From: Firm-04 sp964479595
GTDB lineage: Bacteria > Bacillota > Clostridia > Oscillospirales > Ruminococcaceae
Direction of reading: 5' to 3'
DNA: 62,098 nt
Assembly (NCBI GenBank): GCA_964479595.1
Contig: CAYZMU010000004.1
Span: 1-62,098, forward strand
Both the position numbers and the translations under genes were made by a program. The notes below the pieces were generated by a model. It saw nothing but the letters and a program-made list of their open reading frames with translations. It was not told where the DNA came from and made no database searches. The first letter of the stretch is position 1. Every line of letters starts with the position of its first letter. This document shows positions 41,301 through 47,051 of this stretch, piece after piece.

Positions 41301-41551
41301 TCGGGACGCTCCTTCTTGATAATCTCCGTCAGCCGTTCCAGATTGAGCGGCTCGATATACGTCACATCCGCGACGCTCGGGTCGGTCATGATGGTCGCGG
41401 GATTGGAATTTACCAGCACAATCTCCAGCCCCAGCTTCTTGAGCGCCTTGCAGGCCTGTGTCCCCGAATAGTCAAATTCGCAGGCCTGTCCGATGATAAT
41501 CGGCCCCGAACCGATAATTAAAACTTTGTGAATATCACTTCTTACGGGCAT
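38318..41551 (-). CDS. carB: carbamoyl-phosphate synthase large subunit
   Basis: Makes carbamoyl phosphate from glutamine-derived ammonia, bicarbonate and two ATP for pyrimidine and arginine synthesis. 1077 residues with two homologous ATP-grasp halves: VLIIGSGPIIIGQACEFDYSG at the N-terminus and IMILGGGPNRIGQGIEFDYC near 560, then a C-terminal MGS-like allosteric domain. The start is the ATG at 41551 (GAGGTG 7 nt upstream) rather than the ATG at 41566. The small subunit carA, normally just upstream, is not in the window; plsY is the upstream neighbour instead. Confidence 0.96.
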   Translation of the reverse strand: MPVRSDIHKVLIIGSGPIIIGQACEFDYSGTQACKALKKLGLEIVLVNSNPATIMTDPSVADVTYIEPLNLERLTEIIKKERPDALLPNLGGQSGLNLCSELYRAGVLDEYGVKVIGVQVDAIERGEDRIEFKNTMTEIGVEMARSEVAYSVEEAKAIAERLGYPVVLRPAYTMGGAGGGMVYNVEELETVCARGLQASLVGQVLVEECVTGWEELELEVVRDAKNNMITVCFIENIDPMGVHTGDSFCSAPMLTISQQVQDKLQELAYRIVEKIEVIGGCNCQFAHDPETDRIIVIEINPRTSRSSALASKATGFPIALVSAMLAAGLTLDEIECGKYGTLDKYVPSGDYVVIKFARWAFEKFKGAQDKLGTQMRAVGEVMSIGKTYKEAFGKAVRSLENGRYGLGFAKDFHEKTKEELLSMLIYPSSERQFLMYEALRKGATVEELYNLTKIKRYFIEQMLELVREEEALLRHKGSVPDSAALLDAKRDGFSDRYLSEILEVPEKDIRDARKAAGIVESWEGVHVSGTKDSAYYYSSYHIGKADDTPAHSGGKPKIMILGGGPNRIGQGIEFDYCCVHAALALKELGFETIIVNCNPETVSTDYDTSDRLYFEPLTLEDVLQIYEKERPEGVIAQFGGQTPLNLAADLKANGVRILGTTPETIDLAEDRDRFRAMMEKLGIPMPESGMAVTVDDALKIANEIGYPVMVRPSYVLGGRGMEVVHDDEMMKVYMAAAVGVTPDRPILIDRFLHHATECEADAISDGENCFVPAVMEHIELAGVHSGDSACVLPALNLSEEHIRTIEDYTRKIAVEMKVRGLMNMQYAIEDDKVYVLEANPRASRTVPLVSKVCGINMVRVATEIMTGEITGRPSPVPNLRRGKIPHYGVKEAVFPFNMFPEVDPVLGPEMRSTGEVLGLSSNFGEAYYKAQEATRTPLPLSGTVLLSVCDSDKPELCPIARKFHELGFEIVATGKTYETITRQGIPARKIKKLYEGRPNILDAMTNGELSLIINTPAGADSLHDDSYIRKAAIKYKIPYITTMAAAFASAEGIRAVKEQKDALDVKSLQAFHSEIKN

Positions 41552-41656
41552 ACGCGAACACCTCATTTCCTTACATTTCCAAACTTTATGCCGCCCCCGC
41601 CGCTCAGATTCTTCCGCGGGGTCTTTCCCGTTTCTTTCGCTTGTATGACCCCCCTT

Positions 41657-42382
41657 TCAGGATTTCTTTTTTTCTCCGATTCTGCGCTCGGTTCCCGCTC
41701 TCAGGCGCGCGATGTTCTCGCGGTGGCTGAAGATAATCAGCGCCGCCGTCAGCGTGATGAGCCCCGTGTAGACAAGCGACGCGAAGACTGTCGCCCCGCG
41801 CGCGAAATGCTCCGTCAGAAAGCACAGCGGAATCACCGAGGCGGTCGCGATGATGGAGGAGAGCGAGACAATCTTCGTGCGCCACAGACAGAGCCCGAAA
41901 ATCGCCATCAGAATCACAAACATCAGCGGACTGATATAGAGAAACGCGCTGACGCCGCACAGCACGCCCTTGCCGCCTTTGAAGCGGTGCCATAACGGGA
42001 ACACGTGCCCCAGCACCGCGAAGAAAGCCGCGACATAGCAGAGCCAGCGGTAGTCCCTGCCGGTTCCGTCCGCCAGAGGCGCCCACCCGAGCGTCTTGCC
42101 GAGAAATTCCGCCAGCGCCATCGCCGCGACCGCTTTGGTCAGATCGATTATCAGTGTGAGCGCGCCGCAGCCCTTCCCGAAACAGCGTATGGTGTTGGTA
42201 AGCCCCGCGTTGTGGCTGCCGAATTTGCGCACGTCCTCGTGTTTTAACAGTCTCACGGAGACAATGGCGCCGTTTACGCTCCCCAGCAAATATCCGCACA
42301 CCGCCGCCGTCAGAATGGTCAGCAGGTACCCTAGAAATGAGTTCGCCATCGTCTGGGATACCGCTTCAAAACCGCCGCCCAT
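41657..42382 (-). CDS. plsY: glycerol-3-phosphate acyltransferase PlsY
   Basis: Membrane enzyme that acylates glycerol-3-phosphate with acyl-phosphate, the first step of phospholipid synthesis in most bacteria. About 241 residues with five or more membrane helices and the three signature loops: YLLGSVNGAIVSVR, GSHNAGLTN (usual GSGNxGxTN with Gly to His), and GHVFPLWHRFKGGKG. The ATG at 42382 is chosen; one at 42349 (MANSFLGYLL) is also possible because the first residues are not conserved. 31 nt after der, likely the same operon. Confidence 0.92.
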   Translation of the reverse strand: MGGGFEAVSQTMANSFLGYLLTILTAAVCGYLLGSVNGAIVSVRLLKHEDVRKFGSHNAGLTNTIRCFGKGCGALTLIIDLTKAVAAMALAEFLGKTLGWAPLADGTGRDYRWLCYVAAFFAVLGHVFPLWHRFKGGKGVLCGVSAFLYISPLMFVILMAIFGLCLWRTKIVSLSSIIATASVIPLCFLTEHFARGATVFASLVYTGLITLTAALIIFSHRENIARLRAGTERRIGEKKKS

Positions 42383-42413
42383 ATCACCGCCGCCTTTCTG
42401 TCTGGGGCCAGAT

Positions 42414-43739
42414 TCAGCCCTTTTCCTCACGCTCGCGCACAATCAGCCGTATCGGCGTGCCCGCGAGCCCGAACGTCTCCCGAATCCGGTTCTCCAGAAA
42501 CCGCTGGTAGGAGAAATGGCAGAGTTCCTTTTTGTTTACAAACAGGACAAAAGTCGGGGGCTTGACGGAGACCTGCGTGATATAGTAGATCTTCAGCCGT
42601 CTGCCCTTGTCGCTCGGGGGTTCGACCCGCGCGGTCGCGTACGCGAGCATATCGTTGAGCCGCCCCGTGGGGATTCTCATGGCGTTGTTTTGCGCCGCGC
42701 TGACAATCATCGGGATAAGTTTCGAGACGCGCTGCCCCGTCTTGGCGCTTAAAAAAAGCATCGGCGCGTAGTTCATGAAGGAGAAGCCGTCCTCCAGTTT
42801 TTTCTGAAACTCCCGCATGGTTTTGTCGTCCTTTTCAATCAGGTCCCACTTGTTGACGGCGATAATCCCCGCCTTCCCCTGATTGTGCGCGTACCCCGCG
42901 ACTTTGCTGTCCTGCTCGGTAAAGCCCGTCTGCGCGTCAAGCACCGTCACGCAGACATCCGCGCGGTCGACCGCCAGAAACGCCCGCAGCACGCTGTAAT
43001 GCTCAATATCCTCCGTGACTTTCGCCTTCCTGCGAATCCCGGCTGTGTCGATAAAGAGGAACTTCCCCTCCGGGCGGTCCACCGGCAGGTCCACCGCGTC
43101 GCGCGTGGTGCCCGCCTCGTCCGCGACAATGCTGCGCTCCTGACCCGCGAAACGGTTCAGAAGCGTCGATTTCCCCACATTGGGCTTGCCGATGATGGCG
43201 ACCCGGATCCGCTCGTCCTCCTCGTCCTCCTCCGCCTGCGGGGGGAAGTTGCGCAGCACCTCGTCGAGCAGGTCGCCCGTGCCTGTGCCGTGCAGCGAGG
43301 AGACCGCGACCGGGTCCGAAAGCCCGAGATTGTAAAATTCGTAAAACTCCGGCGGGTTTTCGCCCAAGGCGTCGCATTTATTGACGCACAGAACCACGGG
43401 CTTGGCGGATTTTCTGAGCATTTCGGCGACGTCGAGGTCGTTGGCGGTCACCCCTGCCTTGAGGTCCGTGACAAGGATAATCACGTCCGCGCTCTCCATC
43501 GCGAGGCAGGCCTGCGCCCGCATGCGCTCGAGCATGGCGTCGTTCGTTCTGGGCTCGATGCCGCCCGTGTCCACGACCATGAAATCCCTTCCGCGCCACT
43601 CCGCCTTCGCGTACACGCGGTCGCGCGTCACACCGGGCGTGTCCGCCACAATGGCGAGGCGCTGCCCGACGATTTTGTTGAAAAGCGTGGATTTCCCGAC
43701 ATTCGGCCGCCCGACAATGGCGGCAACCGGCAGTGCCAT
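42414..43739 (-). CDS. der: ribosome-associated GTPase Der (EngA)
   Basis: Essential GTPase for 50S subunit assembly. 441 residues with two tandem G domains: GRPNVGKST, DTPGVT, NKCD in the first and GKPNVGKST, DEAGTT, NKWD in the second, then the KH-like C-terminal domain. The ATG at 43739 is chosen because AGGAGG lies 10 nt upstream and MALPVAAIVGRPNVGK fits the family. Confidence 0.96.
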   Translation of the reverse strand: MALPVAAIVGRPNVGKSTLFNKIVGQRLAIVADTPGVTRDRVYAKAEWRGRDFMVVDTGGIEPRTNDAMLERMRAQACLAMESADVIILVTDLKAGVTANDLDVAEMLRKSAKPVVLCVNKCDALGENPPEFYEFYNLGLSDPVAVSSLHGTGTGDLLDEVLRNFPPQAEEDEEDERIRVAIIGKPNVGKSTLLNRFAGQERSIVADEAGTTRDAVDLPVDRPEGKFLFIDTAGIRRKAKVTEDIEHYSVLRAFLAVDRADVCVTVLDAQTGFTEQDSKVAGYAHNQGKAGIIAVNKWDLIEKDDKTMREFQKKLEDGFSFMNYAPMLFLSAKTGQRVSKLIPMIVSAAQNNAMRIPTGRLNDMLAYATARVEPPSDKGRRLKIYYITQVSVKPPTFVLFVNKKELCHFSYQRFLENRIRETFGLAGTPIRLIVREREEKG

Positions 43740-43753
43740 GACCCGTTCGCCTC

Positions 43754-44686
43754 CTAAAATTTCCTGAAGTGTATCAGCACCAGCGCGACCACGAGCGTGG
43801 CGACGACCGAAAGCACGAACGGGAAGACCCACGAGCCCGAAAGCGGCAGCGTGCCGGTGTTGATGCCGTAGAAACCGTAGATGATGTTCGGGATTTCGAT
43901 AATCACGGTGACAATGGTCAGGCGCCACATCACGGAATTCTGGTTATTGGCGATGACATACGAGAAGGCGTCCATCATGGCCGCGAGAATCCCGCTGTAG
44001 ATGTTCGCCATCTCCACCGCCTGCCGAAACTCAATCGCCACGTCGTCCATGAGGTCCTCGTCTTCGGGATAGAGCTTCAGGACCCTGCCGCGCTGAATGC
44101 GCTCAATTGTGACGAGGTTGGCCTTGAGCGAGGTGGTGAAGTAGACCAGAGACTTCTGCAGCCCCATAAGCTGCACGAGCTCGTGATTTTTCATCGCGCC
44201 GCTGAGCTGCTGCTCCATGCGGTAGGAGATGCGGTCAATCTGCTTGAGGTACATCACGAACCCCGCCGAGATCTTCATCAGAATCTGCAGCACGAAGCGC
44301 GTGCGCAGTTCCGTGCGCAGGTTGGCGATGCCCCCCGCCGCGATGGAATCCAGCACCTGACTCTGCCGCAACGAGATGGTGAAGACAAAGTCATTCGTAA
44401 TGATAATCCCCAGCGGCACGGTATAGAACTGCAGCGTGTCGTTCTTTTCGACCTTCTGCGCGGCGGCGGTGTCCACGATAATGAGCGTCTGGCCGTCTTC
44501 GCGCTCGATTCGGGAGGATTCCTCCTCGTCCAGACAGGAGCGCACGAAGCCGTCGTCGAGCCCGTATTCCTCTGTCAGCAGCCGGATTTCCTCCGCACCG
44601 GGCTCCGTGACGCAAATCCACGCGCCCGTTTCCGCCTTCCCGAGCTCGCTGAGCTGGCTGTCTATGGTCTTGAAAAATCTGATCAA
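43754..44686 (-). CDS. corA: CorA-like divalent cation transporter
   Basis: About 310 residues. The long cytosolic funnel (about 1-245) ends in two C-terminal membrane helices (MWRLTIVTVIIEIPNIIYGFYGIN and FPFVLSVVATLVVALVLIHF). The selectivity motif after the first helix reads YGIN instead of the usual YGMN; Ile for Met is a known variant of CorA relatives and does not itself rule out Mg2+ transport. A TTG start at 44686 is chosen because GGGGGAG sits 6 nt upstream; another TTG at 44719 lacks a site. I see no M-box in the leader. Confidence 0.87.
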   Translation of the reverse strand: MIRFFKTIDSQLSELGKAETGAWICVTEPGAEEIRLLTEEYGLDDGFVRSCLDEEESSRIEREDGQTLIIVDTAAAQKVEKNDTLQFYTVPLGIIITNDFVFTISLRQSQVLDSIAAGGIANLRTELRTRFVLQILMKISAGFVMYLKQIDRISYRMEQQLSGAMKNHELVQLMGLQKSLVYFTTSLKANLVTIERIQRGRVLKLYPEDEDLMDDVAIEFRQAVEMANIYSGILAAMMDAFSYVIANNQNSVMWRLTIVTVIIEIPNIIYGFYGINTGTLPLSGSWVFPFVLSVVATLVVALVLIHFRKF

Positions 44687-44831
44687 GGGGCACTCCCCCT
44701 TCCCGTCCAAAAGTTTCAAATTTCCCCGCGCGTCTGATACGCTTTTTCAACCTTTGCGGATGAAAAATAACGAATCGGTAACAGCGCTGTATCAAACTGT
44801 GCGCAATGTGTTGACAATTCCGCGAAACCCC

Positions 44832-44860
44832 TTGATTTCGGAGCCTGAGCGCGGTATAAT
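44832..44860 (+). promoter_or_regulatory. promoter of the candidate structured RNA
   Basis: TTGATT (44832-44837), 17 bp, TATAAT (44855-44860), on the strand opposite to both flanking genes. No coding region lies downstream on this strand. Confidence 0.72.
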
Positions 44861-44866
44861 GGGCTC

Positions 44867-44988
44867 AAGCGGCGCGGGGAAAGGCGTGCGGCGGTGTCAG
44901 GCGCCGCCGTCAGAGCCTCGCGCGAATGTGGAAAGCAACCCTTTTGGGATTCCGGCTCCGCCTTCAGCAAGCGGGGCCGCTTTTTTTG
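44867..44988 (+). ncRNA. candidate structured small RNA, antisense to the 3' end of the alanyl-tRNA editing gene
   Basis: The predicted start (7 nt after TATAAT) coincides with the first base of a possible closing helix: AAGCGGC (44867-44873) pairs with GCCGCTT (44976-44982), which runs into TTTTTTT. Inside, AAGGCG (44881-44886) pairs with CGCCTT (44959-44964) and encloses two hairpins: GGCGGTG/CGCCGCC (44890-44908) and GAGCC/GGCTC (44913-44958) carrying GGAA/TTCC and CCC-TTTT-GGG. The repeat CAAGCGG (44866 and 44968) lets the 3' copy form a local 5-bp terminator hairpin (44969-44982) instead of the long-range helix. It does not match SRP RNA, 6S, tmRNA, RNase P or a riboswitch I know. Its 3' part is complementary to the last codons of the neighbouring gene. 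Confidence 0.5.
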
Positions 44989-46148
44989 CGGAAAAACGCC
45001 TCAATGCGTTCTTTTTCGCACTTGACCGTGCCGCTTATCATTTCGTCCGAGCCCCCGCCGCGGCCGTTCAGTCCGGCGTTTAACTCCTTCGCGAACGCCC
45101 GCAGCGCGACGCTTTTGCTGCCGACGGTGTAGCGCCAGCCGTTGTCGTCCCCGCCGCAGAAGACCGCGCACAGCGGCACGAGTTTTACCGCCTCGTTGAT
45201 GAGCGCGCGCACCCCCGGAGCGTCCAGATCGTTTTCAAAAAGCACCAGCGCGTCCTCAGAAGGCTTGAGCGCCGCGATTTTGCAGTCCAGAAGCGCCTTT
45301 TTGAGCCGCGCGGTCTCCTCGCGCGCGTTTTTCTCCGCCGTGAGCATTCTGCCGACTGCCGAGGCGCATTCCATCTGTTTGCACGAGAGCAGGTTCGAGA
45401 TGAGCATGGTGTTTTCCAGCCGCCCGCGATAGTCGTCGAACGCGTCCAGCCCGCAGAGCATTTTGACGCGCACGCCGCCCTTCCAGTTCTCCGAATCCAG
45501 AATCTTCACCCCGCCGACAGCCCCCGTCTGCGTGACGTGCGGCGCGCAGCAGGCGCAGCGGTCAAAGCCCTCAATCGTGACAATGCGCACGTTCTCCGTC
45601 AGATCGAGCTTGGAGCGGTAGTCCATGTCCGCGAGCTCCTGGGCCGAGGGATAGCCGGCGGTCACGGCTACGTTCATGCCCACGGCACGGTTGGCGACAT
45701 ACTCCACAAAGCGCAGCTCCTCGTCCGTCAGCACGCCGTTGAAATCCACGGTGACGCCGTCCGTGCCGAGGTGAAATCCTACATTGTCATAGCCAAACTG
45801 GCTGTGCACGATGCCGCTGACGAGATGTTCGCCGGTGTGGTTCTGCATTTTCCGAAAGCGCTCCTCCCAGTGCAGCACCCCGCGCACCGCGCTGCCGGGT
45901 TTTAACGCCTTGTCCACATAGTGCAGGATTTCCCCGTCGCGCTCCTGAACGTCGCTGCAGACCGCCGAGCCGAGATTGCCTGTATCGGAAGTCTGCCCCC
46001 CGCCCTCGGGAAAGAACGCCGTGGCGCTGAGCGTGACCGCGTATTTCGCGCCGTCGTCTCTGGGCACGCCCAGTTCCTCGCAGCTTATCACAGCGGCGGT
46101 AAATTCCCGCGTCATGCTGTTTTCATCGTATAATTTCCGCGTTTTCAT
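44964..46148 (-). CDS. alanyl-tRNA editing protein (AlaX-type with DHHA1 domain)
   Basis: 394 residues resembling the editing and C-terminal parts of alanyl-tRNA synthetase without the aminoacylation domain; such proteins deacylate Ser- or Gly-tRNA(Ala) in trans. Residues about 1-90 form the beta-barrel TGS-like part (TAFFPEGGGQTSDTG). The zinc-dependent editing site follows with NHTGEHLVSG and CACCAPHV (about 195-205). A coiled region and a DHHA1-like end (LNGRGGGSDEMISGTV) complete it. The ATG at 46148 has AGGAG 7 nt upstream. Its last codons overlap the candidate antisense RNA. Confidence 0.92.
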   Translation of the reverse strand: MKTRKLYDENSMTREFTAAVISCEELGVPRDDGAKYAVTLSATAFFPEGGGQTSDTGNLGSAVCSDVQERDGEILHYVDKALKPGSAVRGVLHWEERFRKMQNHTGEHLVSGIVHSQFGYDNVGFHLGTDGVTVDFNGVLTDEELRFVEYVANRAVGMNVAVTAGYPSAQELADMDYRSKLDLTENVRIVTIEGFDRCACCAPHVTQTGAVGGVKILDSENWKGGVRVKMLCGLDAFDDYRGRLENTMLISNLLSCKQMECASAVGRMLTAEKNAREETARLKKALLDCKIAALKPSEDALVLFENDLDAPGVRALINEAVKLVPLCAVFCGGDDNGWRYTVGSKSVALRAFAKELNAGLNGRGGGSDEMISGTVKCEKERIEAFFRKKSGPAC

Positions 46149-46190
46149 GACGGTTCTCCTCTCATGCCGGGATTTTGCCCTATCCTTTAC

Positions 46191-46220
46191 AGTATAACAC
46201 AAAACCCGCCTTCAAGTCAA
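46191..46220 (-). promoter_or_regulatory. promoter of the alanyl-tRNA editing gene
   Basis: Minus strand TTGACT (46220-46215), 18 bp, TATACT (46196-46191). The rest of the 282-bp divergent gap 46149-46430 is AT-rich and holds the clpB-side promoters. Confidence 0.75.
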
Positions 46221-46363
46221 GGAGAATTTTGCGCGCGAATCCCGAAAAAGCGGAACAAATTTCCCCGCGTTTACGCATTTTTGATAAACATCAATCCAAA
46301 TGTCCTTAAATCCGTCATTTCGCCGAAGTTTGTGAAAATTAGGTGAAACCTTATATAATCCCA

Positions 46364-46391
46364 TTGACAAATTCTATAATCCGAGTATCAT
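46364..46391 (+). promoter_or_regulatory. promoter of the RHH-clpB operon
   Basis: TTGACA followed after 16 bp by TATCAT. A second possible promoter lies just upstream (TTGTGA, 18 bp, TATAAT in CTTATATAATCC). Neither a CIRCE element nor a CtsR heptad repeat is visible, although clpB is a heat-shock gene in most bacteria. Confidence 0.6.
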
Positions 46392-46430
46392 ATTATTAGA
46401 GGGTACAATCAGAAAGGGGGACGCGCGGCA

Positions 46431-47048
46431 ATGAAGAAGGCGGTCTACAGTCTGGTGCTTTCGGAAGAAGTGGTGGAAGCGGCGGACCGTATGGCGTACG
46501 CGCGCGGGCAGAGCCGGTCCGCGCTGATAGACGAGATTCTGGCGGACGCGCTGGGGCTTGTGACGCCGAAGCAGCGTGTGGCGCAAGTTTTTGACGCGCT
46601 GTGCGCGGACATGAGCGACAGCTTTCAGTTTCACGCGGAGGCGGCGGGCGATATGCTCACGGTGCAGAGCCGGCTGCGGTTTCGCTATAACCCCACCGTT
46701 CGCTACCGTGTGGAACTGCGCTCGGAGGAGCCGCGCGGGGTGCTGCGGGTGTCGTTCCGAACCCAGAGCCGCCAGCTGCTGGAAAGCGCGGAGGCGTTCT
46801 TTGAATGTTTCCGCGCGCTCGAGATTGCGCACGGCGTCTGCGAGGAAGGGGAGTCTACATCCGAAAACGGCGTCTTTACGCGGTTTTTCCCGATTCTTCT
46901 CGATTCCTCGGACGATCTGGGGCGGGAGCTTGGCGGTTATATCACGCGCGTGGACACGGCGCTCAAGAGCTATTTCGCGGCGCTGCCCGACAAATCCGCG
47001 GCGGAAGCGCGCGTGCGGGTTTTCTTTGGCGAAGAAGAGGAGGTTTGA
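46431..47048 (+). CDS. ribbon-helix-helix protein upstream of clpB, function unknown
   Basis: 205 residues. The first 45 (KAVYSLVLSEEVVEAADRMAYARGQSRSALIDEILADALG) look like a ribbon-helix-helix DNA-binding unit: a short strand and two helices with the S-R-S-x-L-I turn. The remaining 160 residues form an unrecognised domain with alternating strands (RLRFRYNPTVRYRVELRS, GVLRVSFRT) and a C-terminal helix. The stop is three bases before the clpB ATG, so they form an operon. A role as autoregulator of the chaperone operon is a reasonable inference. ATG at 46431 with AAAGGGGG about 10 nt upstream. Confidence 0.75.
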   Translation: MKKAVYSLVLSEEVVEAADRMAYARGQSRSALIDEILADALGLVTPKQRVAQVFDALCADMSDSFQFHAEAAGDMLTVQSRLRFRYNPTVRYRVELRSEEPRGVLRVSFRTQSRQLLESAEAFFECFRALEIAHGVCEEGESTSENGVFTRFFPILLDSSDDLGRELGGYITRVDTALKSYFAALPDKSAAEARVRVFFGEEEEV

Positions 47049-47051
47049 GTC

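Noticed and set aside
38162..41521. A 1119-codon open frame on the plus strand opposite carB
   Set aside because: carB is complete and conserved on the minus strand. The antisense frame has low-complexity Arg/His/Val-rich translation with no family motifs or ribosome site; GC-rich codon use keeps the opposite frame open. The same applies to the long frame opposite ppdK.
44811..44816. TTGACA upstream of the structured RNA as its -35
   Set aside because: It is 38 bp from the TATAAT, too far. TTGATT at 44832 has the proper 17-bp spacing.
44687..44963. Magnesium (M-box) riboswitch in the leader of corA
   Set aside because: The conserved M-box core cannot be found on the minus strand in this region.
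44867..44988. Identification of the structured RNA as SRP (4.5S) RNA
   Set aside because: SRP RNA is one long hairpin with a GGAA-type tetraloop and the conserved loop around it; here the pattern is a branched junction and the conserved tip is absent.
46221..46430. CIRCE or CtsR operator upstream of the clpB operon
   Set aside because: Neither TTAGCACTC-N9-GAGTGCTAA nor paired GGTCAAA heptads occur in the gap.
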